A DNA stretch of 15,380 bases from NCBI GenBank assembly GCA_009602725.1, contig WELB01000354.1, forward strand, positions 55,348-70,727. The letters run 5' to 3'. The DNA is from Spirogloea muscicola (taxonomy: Eukaryota; Streptophyta; Zygnematophyceae; Spirogloeales; Spirogloeaceae). Of the stretch, positions 1-11,085 are shown one piece after another (positions within the stretch are counted from its first letter, which is position 1; each line of letters starts with the position of its first letter). The notes below the pieces were generated by a model, which was not told the origin of the DNA, ran no database searches, and saw nothing but the letters and a program-made list of their open reading frames with translations. The position numbers were made by a program, and so were the translations under genes.

Positions 1-3000
1 GCCGCGACCCGCGCTTCGCACGGCTGGACGACGGCGACCTGCGGGCCTTTGAGGCGGCGCTCGGCGCCGGCGGCGTCGTCACGGACGCCGGCGCGCTGGC
101 GGCGGCCAACGTGGACTGGATGGGCAAGTTCCGCGGCGCCGCCGCTGCGCTCCTGCAGCCCCGCACCGCGCAGGAGGTTCGCAGATCATGACGATGAATG
201 CGACGCATCCTGATGATTGATCAGAACAATATAATCAGTTGATGAATTCTTGCTTGTTCCGAGTGTTAGTCCCTCTTGGAACTTGGTGATATGATCTCAG
301 AATGTACAAAGCCCGCAGCCGCCGCCGCCGCCATGGCCTCTGCCGGCGCCACCAGCCCACTGCCGGCGCGCGCTGCTGGCGCCGCAGGTCTCGGGGGTGC
401 TGCGGCACTGCCACGCCCGCCGGCTGGCCGTCGTACCCCAGGGCGGCAACACCGGCCTCGTCGGCGGCAGCGTCCCCGTGTTTGACGAGGTCTGCATCTG
501 ATGTTGTCCTTTCAGCCGCTTTGGTAAACACTCACAGCCGAGGCTGGCAGCTTCATGTCCGCGCCGCTGCATGGCTGCCGCTCCGCAGGTCATTCTGAGC
601 TTGAGGCGCATGAACCGTATCATTTCGCTCGACGAGGTCTGCCGCGCCTTCCGTTCCTGGCCATCAGCTTTGTCGTGACGCCCATAGTTGCTGCGTTGCA
701 GCAGCCTTGACTGCCCGCATTGGCGATCTTCCGCGGTGCACTGCCAACCGTCATGCCGTTGGCTGACCAGCTTGTCCGAACCTGCCGCCTGCAGGTGAGT
801 GGTATCCTGGTGTGCGAGGCAGGCTGCATTCTGGAGGCTGTGGACGACCACCTCGCAAGCCGGGGGTAATAAATTCATCCACTTCCACTTTGAAGTGCTA
901 CCTCCCACTGAAGAGCACTTAAGCTTAATGATACTGCAAAATGCCAAGCTCGATCTTGCTTGAGCTGGAAGGCGGCATGGACTTGGCTGTCATTGACTTT
1001 GAACTAAATCCGCCTGTGTTGTAGGTTCATGATGCCCGTTGACCTTGGTGCCAAGGGGAGCTGCCAGATTGGCGGCAACGTGTCAACCAACGCCGGCGGC
1101 CTTCGCCTCCTGCGCTACGGCTCCCTCCATGGCTCAGTTCTTGGTGAGGGCCGAGAGCCACGGCGCCCCTCCTTTGTCACAAGTGACATGCCAGAGGTCC
1201 CCTCTCTTGCCACTACGCCGTCTGGTCACATTCTGACACCGTAACATCTCATAGCTCTCTGCGTCAGAGCTCTTGCATCTGTTTTGTCAACCATACATCT
1301 CAAGAAGCTTGCTAGGTCTTTCAGCATACAGGCTCCAATCGCGGCTCTATATCCAGCTCGTCCTCAGGTGAATGCTTGCAGTAATGATGCAAAGAGGCCA
1401 GCCGCACTGACAAGAGTTCTGCGGCCTTTGTGCCTCCAGGGCTGGAGGTTGTCCTCGCAGATGGGACCGTGATTGACATGCTCAAGAAGCTGCGCAAGGA
1501 CAATACTGGGTACGACCTCAAGCAGCTCTTCATTGGTACGCTGGCAGCACCCCCATATCTGCACCTTCGACTTTGTGCGCATACTTGCAGGGCTAGTGAC
1601 GGGGGCTCGAATCTCTTGGCTGGCTCAGGAGGGGAAGGCACACTGGGTGTCATCACCAAGGTGGCCATGCTCGTGCCGCATAAGCCGTCCTCCGTGCAGA
1701 CGGCCTTCCTGGCTTGCGCCGACTACAATGGCCTCCAGGTATGGCAAGACTGTACTATACTCACTTGCTCTCAGTAAGGGACGAGTTATCGTGCACATGA
1801 TTGACCCTACGTCAGGTGTTAGGTACCTGAGAAATTCCTCATCCTGCAAACAGAAGGCAGTGTGCAGGCTGCCTTCAAAGAGGCAAGGAAGCAGCTTGGC
1901 GAGATTTTGTCAGCATTTGAACTGATAGACTGCCAGGCCCTTGACATGGTAAGTCGCGTCCTTATTAAGAAATACCTATGGAAAGTCAAGATCTTTGAAA
2001 CATGGTCTAGAGCGTTGAAGCTTGTGGAGCATTGCACGAGCACAAGGTTGGGTTTGTTGGCGCAGGTCCTTCTGGCATTGCTGATGGAGCCACGCCTGCT
2101 GAAATGCGTGGTGCAGTCGTGCCGCTTGGACAGGCCCTGCTACACCTGGAAGGCACGCGACACCCGCTGCCAGAGTGCCGGGAGCCCTTCTATGTGCTCC
2201 TTGAGACATCAGGCAGCGACACAGTGCATGACAGGTGGCACTCGTACCTCTCAAGCGAGCGAATGCGCTGTGACAAGGCAAAGGCTTGGCTTCGATTTTT
2301 CTGGAAAGCTGATCTGTCAGTGGCTGAGGACGATGCAAAGTACATGCATTGCCCACCTTTGCGCAGTGCTGAGATGTTGGCTTGACACGCAGTGAGAAGC
2401 TTGAGAGGTACCTAGAGCGCGTGCTGGAGGATGGCAGCGTGGTCAACGGCATGCTGGCGCAGGACCAGTCTCAGACTGCCGCCCTGTGGCGCATTCGAGA
2501 GGCAAGCTCTCAAAGAGCTTGCCCCTTCACAGATATCTTAGGATGATAGCTCTGCCGTACGTGAGCGTGACTAGCATGGCAAGATCGAAGGTGGGCTTCC
2601 TTGTGTCTCCACTACATATGTGTCAAGGAACAGCATGGCTATTGAGACACCTCAATATGACTGGTGACACACATTAAGTGTTACCAAATTCCTGATTGTG
2701 CCGAGATATTGTTGAGCAGGGCTTGGCCGAGGCTGTGAAGCTGGGCAGCGGCACTGTGTACAAGTACGACCTTTCTATCCCGGTGAAGCATCTCTATGGC
2801 TTGGTGGACGAGCTGAGGGCTAGGCTTGGTACGGCCTCAGATTCCTCTTCTTGCCGTGCCTACAACTTCAATCTCTGTCATTTGTTCCTATGTAGCCGCT
2901 CATTTGTCAGCAGGGATTGTGCAAACAAGCACTGCACAACTGCTATCCCAAGCCCAGATTCCAAGCCATTCACCCTCCCCAATTTATCTTTGCAACCTCA

Positions 3001-3873
3001 ATTTCCAAGCCCGTCACACAACAACCTGTTAATTTGCACTGGCAAAGTAGTGGCTCTCTTGAATGTCAGCCCCTTCTCCGCCTGCTCGTCGCAGAAGGTG
3101 TTGCAACAGTTGTCGGGTGGGGCCACTTTGGCGATGGCAATTTGCACCTCAATATCTCGGCTCCCAAGGACAACCAGAAGGTCTGTCTTTGTTTGTGGCG
3201 TGCACTGAGTTGCATTCTCAAGTGTGATATGGAGAACTTACATAATCAAGTTCTTATAGAGGCAGGCTGCTCAGAAAAGTGATTGACATTTAACGAAGTT
3301 TGACCCAGGTTCAAGGACAGATAGAGCCGTTTGTGTATGAGTGGGTGGCCAGCCGAGGCGGCAGCATAAGTGCGGAACACGGGCTTGGAGTGATGAAGCC
3401 TCATGCCATTCGCTACAGCAAAGCCCCAGAAGCGGTGGGTGGCCCTCTCTAGTATCGAGCTGCCTGTACGCAGGTGCAGCTGCTGTTCAAGTTGGTGATG
3501 TTAGCCGCCCGGGATACATTGCCTCAATCAAAGATTTCCCTGCTTCGTTCGGTCATTGGGAATGTTTTTAGGTTGCAGCAGTCATGCCTTGTCCCAGTCT
3601 GTCTCGTCTGTGGACACGCTAGCAGTTGTTCAATTTCGGTCCTCGTTGTCAAGCTACGATGCTGCCTTCTGACAGCCTCAGCTCTGATACAATCATGGCT
3701 GTTGGCAGTCTGTGCCTGCATGTCGTGACAGCTGAATCCTTTCCCTACCTACTTGTGCTGCCCATGCCACTGTGCAGGTTTTGCTCATGGGAAAGGTAAA
3801 AGCCCTCCTTGACCGGAAGGGTATTCTCAACCCCTATAAGGTGCTGCCCGAGTCAGCAATGCCAGCGCACTAG
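1..3873 (+). CDS. D2HGDH: D-2-hydroxyglutarate dehydrogenase, 5'-partial, 14 exons
   Basis: FAD-linked oxidation of D-2-hydroxyglutarate to 2-oxoglutarate, in mitochondria in known plant and animal homologues. Exons inferred: 3-176, 388-489, 589-636, 795-865, 1025-1143, 1440-1535, 1629-1738, 1868-1948, 2134-2234, 2393-2501, 2720-2828, 3095-3180, 3309-3434, 3778-3873. All phases agree and give 475 visible residues ending at TAG. The FAD-binding block [12 protein letters not shown] is at visible residues 75-86, followed by [20 protein letters not shown] and VYKYDLS. The metal/substrate block [13 protein letters not shown] starts near residue 383, and [10 protein letters not shown] holds Glu425. 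These are signatures of the FAD-binding_4 / FAD-oxidase C family. About 40-70 N-terminal residues, including any transit peptide, lie upstream of the window. The intron at 2502-2719 needs a GC donor; the other introns are GT-AG. It converges with the E2 gene. D-lactate dehydrogenase is the nearest alternative, but the full motif set favours D2HGDH. Confidence 0.95.
2502..2719 (+). other. GC-AG intron in the D2HGDH gene
   Basis: The exon ends ...CGC ATT CGA GAG and the next bases are GCAAGC. The downstream exon starts after TTGAGCAG with GGC TTG GCC GAG. Joining them in phase 0 gives WRIRE-GLAEAV, which matches the family pattern WRIREGI.EA. No GT near position 2501 keeps this junction, and reading on gives an unrelated tail and a stop. 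The donor GAG|GCAAGC fits the GC-AG subclass consensus. Confidence 0.8.
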
Positions 3874-4786
3874 TATGCAGTGATGCTTAGCCTACCAACT
3901 GGTGCAGCAATGCTTAAGCATCTACAAGTGTGCACATGCAAAGCAGCGGCCACAAACGTCATCCCAACTGAGCACGGTCGCGCTTCTTTGAGGTTCGGGC
4001 CTGGGAAGCTAAGCAGTTGAGGCAGTGAGTTAGTGCTGATTATTAGTCGTCATTCTTTAAAGCTGGTGTGAGGATCACAGAGCTCTGGCATTGGTCATGC
4101 TTCAAAAGATTTCACTTGCTTGTTGATGCATCCCCGCAAAGTAATGTCAGGAAGCCAAGGCTTGGCTACAAACATTGCAGCAACGCTGCACACAATCCGT
4201 GCAAAGTGGCTTAGGAAACCAGCAGCAGCTAAGCCCGACCAAGGTCGCCCAAGTTACTCAACTGTGCATGCTTGAGGCCCGAAATGTATGTACAAATGGG
4301 CGAATGTTCTGATACTGAGGGTTCTCCCTGATCTGGTCGAGCTGCCTTGGCTATACTTGTCTCCCCTGGCAACCATTTTTACAAAGGACTGTGCTGCTCT
4401 CTCATGGCAGCGGCACAGGCCGCCCCAAAGTAACGCAGGACAGCTCCAGAGGGGGCATAATGAGTGGCGGTGTCACTCAAGCGCCACCTCGGCGCACACC
4501 CTGCTCAACGTCCTCGGCACTACCCAAGCTTCCTCGGGGGTTGGCACTTGGAGCAACCTCAGAAGGCATAGAGGGAAGAGAGCAGCTTCGGCCGCTGTGC
4601 TACACGGAAGATAGACCACCCAGAGAGCTAGGTGGCGACATGCGCGACATGGCAGGACAATAAACAGTCAGCAGACAAGCGAGCCTCCAATAGCAACTGT
4701 CAAGCAGACGTGGGCAATGACCGGCATGTTTGGGGCCGGAGGTTTTTGGGTGTGGGGCTGGAGGGGAGAGCAGTGATAGTGGGAAG
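3874..4786. other. Convergent intergenic region, no gene seen
   Basis: These 913 bases separate the stop codons of D2HGDH (+) and the E2 gene (-) and should hold both 3' UTRs. The open frames here are short, carry no recognisable motif and have no splice-consistent partners. An 8-base inverted pair, TTCGGGCC near 3993 and GGCCCGAA near 4276, brackets the stretch 3993-4283. The segment looks vaguely like a structured RNA, but I could not assign it to 5S rRNA, tRNA, U6 or another class. Confidence 0.5.
4379..4383 (-). terminator. Possible TGTAA polyadenylation signal for the E2 gene
   Basis: The - strand reads TGTAA here, about 400 bases past the E2 stop codon. TGTAA is the usual poly(A) signal in Chlamydomonas and several other green algae. 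It is only a five-base match, and the ends of the other genes here lack an obvious TGTAA, so the call is weak. Confidence 0.2.
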
Positions 4787-6275
4787 TCAGAGGTCTGCAT
4801 GACCAGCCATCTCGTCCTCGCTTGACATGTATCCATCATTGCTCATCTCGCTGTCATCGTCGCTGTCCTCGTCTCCCTCCTCATCATCGATTTTCGCGTA
4901 CTTGTCGCAGTACTCTGAGCCAACATCGCATAAATGTGCACCAGATTAATGATGTGGCAAGTAGGTGTATGGGAAGGCTTGCGCTACTTTTTAAGTATCA
5001 GCAGCAGTAAGATTGAAGCATCAGGCACACCATCTATCAATAAAGCCCCTAATCGTGTAGAAAATGAGATTCAAATCACGTGTCTGTTGAGCAGACATCC
5101 CAAATCTCAATCCACATAGAACCGCCACACAATGGATTGTATGCAGCACATTGGGGAGGCTAAGCTGAAAAAGCTGTCCTTATTTACCTTTGACCTTCAG
5201 CTTGTAATGGTCAGGCTCTCGCATGAGCAGTGCAGCTGCTTCGCCATTCAACGGGTCCGTGGGGTTTGGGTAGAGAAGCAGCTGGGGCAGGAAAACCTCG
5301 AACACATTGATGAGGTCTGCAGTTGAGAGTGTGTCAATGGACAGTATCAATGTATTGTCTCTGAACAAAGAGCAATTCCAACCACATCATCCAGGCACGC
5401 CTTCTTGTAGCCTCAACAGCCCAATGCTCCTCATACATGCTCACAGCCTAAACATTCTGAGGTGCCATGTACAAAGTCAATCATCAGAGCAGTGACCAAA
5501 GGGCAGGAGATGTCTGCACCAAACATCGGGCTCCACGTCTGATTGATGACATCCAGGCACACGGAGCCCGACCTACAGGTGATGCAAGCCCCACAGAGTG
5601 CCGGGCATCAGAGGCCCAGCCAAGCAGCAGCCCTGAACGTCTGCAAAGACTGACGTCTAGAGTGACAGCATCGACATAGCCAGGAGCCCCCTGGCCCACG
5701 AGCTCACATTTCGTCCACGTTGGGATGATAGATTCGGTTCACAAAGCCGATGGACGGCGACTTGTAGGGGTAGGCCTCGGGCAGCTCCACGTGAATCTTC
5801 CACTTGCCTCCCTCGTATGGGCCTGCGGCCGCGACTCTCCAGCAGCAGCGCGTCCCTCAGCGACAGCGCTCGTCGAGCCTTCACAAGCCAGCAGACCCAA
5901 AAGGCTCGCTGGCCACCTTTGACCATCAAGGCGGCCGATGTGCTCACTGGCACGCTGCCAACGAGAGGACGGCTGGGTGGGTGTCTCACTCTCTTTGGGC
6001 CCGTTGAACTCGACGTGGAACTCGCTCATGCCGTCGTTGATCATGTCCACCTTGTAGTCGCTCATCATGCTGCGGCGGCAGCGAGGCGGCCGCGCAGTCG
6101 CGGCAGGCCATCAGTCCAATATGACCATGCCCCGTGATATGAGAGACGGAGGCACGATTCGCGTGGGCAGCAGTCGCGCCCGCGTTACGGGATTTTGGGG
6201 CCAGCGGGCCTCGCGGGCGCAGAGCTCTCACAGCTTCATGACGTCCATCTCGCGGCGCTTGCTCGGAGACGACAT
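4787..6275 (-). CDS. UBE2H: Ubiquitin-conjugating enzyme E2, UBE2H/Ubc8 type (complete, 6 exons)
   Basis: Accepts ubiquitin from E1 as a thioester and passes it to substrate with an E3. Homologues UBE2H and yeast Ubc8 work with the CTLH/GID ligase; that partner is inferred here from family only. Exons on the - strand: 6275-6232, 6069-5990, 5822-5708, 5572-5520, 5316-5188, 4914-4787. Phases are consistent and give 182 residues. It starts [15 protein letters not shown], almost the Arabidopsis UBC4/5/6 start. The E2 core follows: [30 protein letters not shown], then the active-site loop [15 protein letters not shown] with catalytic Cys85. [20 protein letters not shown] follows, and the C-terminal tail is acidic and Ser-rich ([16 protein letters not shown]), as in this subfamily. 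All introns are GT-AG. The start is fixed by the conserved N-terminus. It is divergently paired with the polymerase gene, so the two may share a promoter. No broken features were seen. Confidence 0.96.
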
Positions 6276-6675
6276 GGCCGCGCCGCCCGCCGCCCGCCGC
6301 CGCCGCCGCTGCCACCGCCGCCGCCGCCAGAGCCCCCAGCTCCACTCCAGACACCGCCACCTCCAACGAGGAGCAAGCTCACAGAGCAGCCGCCAGCCAG
6401 AGTGCCGACCACCACCAAGCCAGCCCGCCTGACGAGTGGGCCAGCGCCTCTGAGCGGCCCGGCGAACGCAGACGCCAAGCTGGGCCACCTGACATTCCGC
6501 ACCGGGTGGCGTCCAGGTTCACCGCCAGGCAGCGGCGCCACGGCAGACCATCGGCAGCCATAAGACGCGCTCTCCTGCACCTTCTGCAAGCTCCACGAAG
6601 CACTCGAGGAGGAGAAGCTGGAGAAGCTCGAGTACCCAGCGGCTCTGCAGTCCTTGCACCAATTCAGAGACACTG

Positions 6676-6692
6676 GTTCGATTCAGTCGAAC
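6676..6692. repeat. Short perfect inverted repeat in the shared promoter
   Basis: The arms GTTCGA and TCGAAC flank a 5-base spacer. It could be a small hairpin or a dimeric factor site. It also resembles a tRNA B box, but no A box lies upstream at the right distance. Confidence 0.5.
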
Positions 6693-6713
6693 GCCTCCTT
6701 CAGCCAGGTGCAG

Positions 6714-6730
6714 CTTTTCATTATGAAAAG
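6714..6730. repeat. 17-base near-palindrome in the shared promoter
   Basis: CTTTTCAT and ATGAAAAG form perfect 8-base arms around one central base, in an otherwise GC-rich region and 59 bases before the proposed polymerase start codon. It could bind a dimeric regulator. Chance is possible, although arms of this length are uncommon in so short a region. Confidence 0.55.
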
Positions 6731-6788
6731 TATTTGACCCCTGGCGGTTCTGACGAAGCCCCCTGCCCTGCGTTCGGCAGGCGGAGGC

Positions 6789-9700
6789 ATGCGAGCGGCC
6801 CAGGCTCAGCGCCGTGCTCGCAACGACGGCTGCCGAAGCCGCAGCCAGACATTGACGCTCGCCGCCGCCTCGACGACCGCCGCGCTGCTGGCGCGACCGT
6901 CTCGCAGCGGCCCCCTCACNCGGCCGGGCGAGCCGCCCCCCGCGCTGTCGCCGGCGCCGCCGCATCCGGCGCCGGCGCTGGCGCTGGACTCCGCAGACCG
7001 GTCCGTTGCACCGAACGAAAGGCAGGGTAAGGTCCCAAACCCCAAGCCGTGGCAATGGCCGAGCACCTGCGGCGCCGGGGAACCCGCCGCCGTTGCAGCG
7101 CCAGCCGTAGTGACCGTCTCCGCCGGCCTGCGTGGCCGTCGCTGTGCAGAGCGGCGCGTCCAGGCCCGGGTCCGCGTCCTGCGCGCTGGCGAGCATCCCC
7201 TGGCGGCGCGGCCCATCCCCAGCAGCGCCCGCGCCGTGCTGCAAGGCCTTCGCGACGCAGGTTCGACTCGCCGGTGCAGCCCACAGGCTGCGCACTGGAT
7301 TTTCATCCTCTCGCTCGGCTGCCATCACAGCCGCCAAGCTCGCTTATGGGTTGCCTTGCTCGGCGAGATAATGCGCTTGCTGATATAATTGATATAACTG
7401 TATTGCTTTGCTGAGCCCTCGCCCGCGCGCTTTCTTATGGGTGCCCACGTCAGGGCATGAGGCGTACCTCGTCGGTGGCAGCGTGCGGGACATGTTCCTA
7501 TGCCAGACGCCCAAGGACTTTGACATCCTGTCCACTGCCGAGGTGTACCAGGTGCATTTATCACACCAGCTCTATAGACCGACATGCCAAACCCTTGCCT
7601 ATCTTGGGGGCTTACGGGAGGTCCTGACTCCTGGCACTTAAATATTGTGCTACAAAGTCTATTGGGTTAAAATCGGGGCATGGCAGCTTTTAGAGCTCGT
7701 CATGACGCCATCTGCCTGCAATTTTCCTTCTTTACAAGGGAACTATTGTACCCTTATTTGTCTTTGCTTGTTATAGATACTTCGTTCAAGTTTTCGCTTA
7801 CCTCGAAATCTTTCTGGCGAGGCAGGTGAAGCGGCTCTTCAGGGGCAGGGCCATCGTGGTTGGCCGCCGCTTCCCGATATGTCAAGTCCACATGCACGGG
7901 GCCGTCGTCGAGGTCGGCCAACCATCATCATGGCACACTTGCTTTTGCCGGGCCAGAACTGCTGTCCCTGCCCATTCCGGCACGCGATGGTGGTCTGTGT
8001 CACGACCAAAACCAACACAGGGTGCCGCTTTCCCTTTGCCAGGTGACAAGCTTTAGCACCAAGTCGGGGGCCCTTCAGCGAGGTGGCAGCAAGTGCAGGT
8101 CGTCGCGGGCTCAGCCGTGCTCAGAGGCTGAGCACGCAGTGGCCTCTGCTGAATCAACCACCGTGCAAGGGAAGGGGCCCGAGGTCTCAGCCACTCCTCC
8201 AGGGGGCTGCGAGGTGCTCCGAGCAGCCGCCCATCTCGAGAACACTCGCAGCCGCGACTTCACTGTCAACGGGTTTGCTACGCTGCAACCCACACTGACA
8301 AAATGTTGCTTCTGTTAGATTGGAGCATCACACAAGTGTTTGTTGTACCGTTTACATTCATATTCACATTCATTTCTTCACAGCCGCCGCCCTTTTGAGA
8401 AAACTCCCTTTCAGCAGAGTTGCAAATTCAACAGCATATTGCCTTGCGCACAAAGCCAAGTAGAAATGCTCCTGCGTGCTTGTTGTGTGCTGGCAGGTTG
8501 CTGTATGACCCCTTCGAGAACATCCTCTATGACTATGTCGGCGGCATCCGGGACCTCAAAAAGCGCAAGGTGCAGCAAAAGGGGTCACTCTGCAGCAGAC
8601 AGCAGCATGCTGTCTGAAGTGGAGTCAATGCATTCACTCTTGCTCTAGTAGTTTGTCCTCAGCCCTGTCTTTCTGTCACTCGCAGATATCCACCATCCTC
8701 CCAGCTGCTGAGTCGCTGGCAGAGGACTCGGGTACCCTTTCCACTGTGTATAACGAGCTGCCCCCACAACTGACTCTGTGCCTTGATGTAGAGCAGGGAA
8801 ATGCTGCTTCTGTGCTGCATAGTGCAGTGGCAGTCAAAACATGTTTGTGTGTATTGTGGGCGGTCGAGCGTCGTCGGGGCAGCAAACATCCTTGTTTGCA
8901 GCTGACTTCTACTGGTCGTCAATCATGGCATGTGTATCTGCCGACTGATTGGAGAAACTCTTGCACGCAGCACGGATATTGAGGGCGGTGCGCATTGCGG
9001 CAAGGTTGGGATTTTCCCTGGATGGCAGCCTAAGGAGGGCCGTTGAAATCAATAGGCATTCAGTCGTCACAATTACTAAGGTGCCCGTCTGCGTGCACCT
9101 TGTCTCTGCACTCCTGGCAAAGCTTGCAATCTTCCAAGAGCCTCCTGCACACACCTCACATTCCATGCCCCATTTACAAGAACCCTAAGAGGTTACAGCT
9201 AGAGACCATACTTTCGCTCTAAACCTCACCCTGTACCTGCTTTAGCCCATCGGCCCTTTGCTGGCATCACATGCATCACAGGCTCTGTGTACATCCAGGC
9301 GAGGCGGCAATCAGAGATGCAGATGTTCCTGGCGTACGGAGCAGCCGAGGCTACTGTCCGCCTCTTGTGGAAGCTCGAATTGCTTGAATATCTTCTCCCG
9401 CTTCATGTCTGGCAAACCATCTTCAGCCCAGTCGTTGCACATTGTTACACAATTAGACACTTGCATACATCATGTCCTATAATAGCTATGTACTCTCTGG
9501 TATGGTTTGGATATCTTGAAGGCGTATGCTGCGATACTCGTTGCATCTAGCACTGTCGAATATCATTGCATGAGTCCGCCTGGACAAGGATGCACGTCTG
9601 AGCGTGACTGTGGCTTTTGTCAGGCAAAGTACCTGATGACAGAGGGCTTCGCCAGACGCAGCCGCAGATCAAATTTTCTCTTTGTGAGGGCTGCCACCAT

Positions 9701-11085
9701 TCTCTATGACTCTCAAAGTCAGAAGAGCATTTTCCTGCCACTAGGTTGCGCCTCCTGGTTGACAAGCGCGGCTTACATCTGCTTCTTACGCTGGGCTATC
9801 AATCACTTGGCTCACTCAGAAGCTGCTCGCGAGCCTGGACAGAGTGTCGGCGCCTAACGACCCCTGCGAGGGTGCTCTGTGGTAAGTCACAGACTCTCTC
9901 AGTCTCCCTTGCTGAGGTCATCTGCAAGCCTGTGCCACCGTGGGCTTTGTACGACGCTGCATTGAGAGACAAGGTTTCCTGTCTGTGCCTGTCGTCAGCC
10001 ACTTACCCGATGCTTGCTCTGAATTGATGTGTTTCTGGCTTACAGCTATTCCTTATTGAGCTTGAGTAAAGAGTACATGCAGATGTTTCTATGTGTTGCA
10101 TGTGTCTCTATTGACGCTCGGAAGCCTGTGATGTTCCCTCGTTTGCCAATGGAGCAGGACATCACTGCTGGCCTTCCAGCTGGCCGTTGCAGAGCTATCA
10201 AAGACAAGGGTTGTGGTCGCGGCAGCGGCGCTGACGCCCAGTGAGAGGCGGGGCACCAGAGCAGCAGCGGTCAAGGCACTGAAGATCGACCGCCAGGCGA
10301 GGCGGGAAGAGGCGGAGGAGGACTGCCGAGTAGGTTCTGGATACGGCGGGGAGACTGGGCCCGCCCTCCAGGAGGACCAGGTGCTCGAGGCTGCGGTGTC
10401 ACTTGACGACATTGTGAGGCAATCCAAGGAGCTTGCAACTGCGGCGTGCTCGGCACTCGGTGCAATGAGCGATGTGGCAGTGGTTGCACGAGAGGTGCGA
10501 GAGCTCACGGGCAATGCTGCTTCGGAGGAGGTGAGACACATTGCCTTGTGACACTGTGTCAGAGCTGCTTGGAGGAGAATTTCCCTTGCTTTGTGTTTCA
10601 GCTATGCATTGTGTCTCAGCTATGCATTCTGGTCGGAAGTCATGCATCATGTATATCTGGTCGTCACACAGACACACTCTTTGACTACAGCCAGGAGTCA
10701 CTGTGAAGCTTCGTTCACTGGTCACTCCTGTACAAAACGTCTAGCCTCAATGTTGCCAGATGCACTATGCTACTGTACTTGTGAGCACACTGAGAACATT
10801 CTCCACAGTGTCTTGAAGCAACTGCCGCTCTGTAGGATGAGTGCATTACGCGCCTCAGTTTTCGTTGATGTGTGGCAGGTCGTCCTGCAAAAAAACTGGG
10901 TCGCTGATGCGCGGGCATTGCTGAGCGCGGCCACTGAGGCAGACAGGGTCAAGGCCAAGGGTATGCCGGCGTCCCGTCAGACGTCCGCCAAGCAAAGAGA
11001 GCTCGCCTTCACCTTTAGCAGGACTGTGCTGAATGCTCTGTACCCGCCCCAAAAGCAAACGCCTAGCAGAAGAAAACCCTCATGA
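6789..11085 (+). CDS. Bacterial-type poly(A) polymerase / tRNA nucleotidyltransferase-like protein (complete, 12 exons)
   Basis: Adds nucleotides to RNA 3' ends; organellar polyadenylation is the likeliest role. Exons: 6789-7260, 7454-7551, 7826-7912, 8043-8272, 8497-8569, 8686-8731, 8971-9080, 9299-9406, 9624-9683, 9820-9881, 10158-10530, 10879-11085. The frame is kept throughout and gives 641 residues. The catalytic head has AYLVGGSVRD (161-170) then PKDFDI with metal-binding Asp179 and Asp181. IVVGRRF (200-206) resembles the bacterial poly(A) polymerase signature. RDFTVNGLLYDPF, YDYVGGIRDL and ARILRAVRIAARLGF follow. LAYGAAEATVRLLWK, LLEYLLPLHAKYL and LDRVSAPNDPC match the plant branch of the family. 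A low-complexity insert lies near 228-285. The first ~150 residues are Arg/Ala/Ser/Pro-rich with few acidic residues, so they look like a transit peptide. The start is the first ATG of the long frame. The N at 6920 is in a Thr codon (ACN), so it has no effect. CCA-adding activity cannot be excluded. Confidence 0.93.
7027..7149 (+). other. Possible optional in-frame intron in polymerase exon 1
   Basis: A strong donor, CAGG|GTAAGG, and an acceptor, TGTGCAG|AG, bound 123 bases. The stretch has no stop in the coding frame, and removing it keeps phase 1. Retained, the protein is 641 residues; spliced, 600. It lies in the poorly conserved leader, so homology cannot decide. Confidence 0.4.
10593..10628 (+). 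repeat. 18-base tandem duplication in polymerase intron 11
   Basis: Two adjacent copies of GTGTYTCAGCTATGCATT differ at one base. They lie in the last and longest polymerase intron (10531-10878). This is probably replication slippage with no coding effect. Confidence 0.75.

Larger units (their letters stand above)
6276..6788. promoter_or_regulatory. GC-rich bidirectional promoter region between E2 and polymerase genes
   Basis: Only 513 bases separate the start codons of the two divergent genes, so both 5' UTRs and promoters must lie here unless undetected upstream exons exist. The E2-proximal half is rich in CCG/CCT repeats. The polymerase-proximal part holds two perfect inverted repeats (6676-6692 and 6714-6730). 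No clear TATA box was seen. A 57-codon open stretch at 6564-6737 has coding-like composition but no recognised homologue. Confidence 0.55.

Noticed and set aside
3960-4290. 5S rRNA or other structured RNA downstream of D2HGDH
   Set aside because: The segment GGGAAGCTAAGC looks slightly 5S-like, but the conserved 5S blocks and helices are absent, and no U6 or snoRNA boxes fit.
6195-6563. Proline-rich + strand protein overlapping the E2 start
   Set aside because: Its composition comes from CCG/CCT triplet runs over the E2 first exon and 5' region. No motif or partner exon was found.
6640-6700. tRNA gene suggested by GGTTCGATTC at 6675
   Set aside because: The B-box-like match stands alone: no A box, acceptor stem or cloverleaf pairing could be found upstream.
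8340-8400. Polymerase exon continuing past 8272 with a frameshift
   Set aside because: Splicing at AACGG|GTTTGC to GTTGCTGTATGAC (8497) restores RDFTVNGLLYDPF exactly, so no frameshift is needed.
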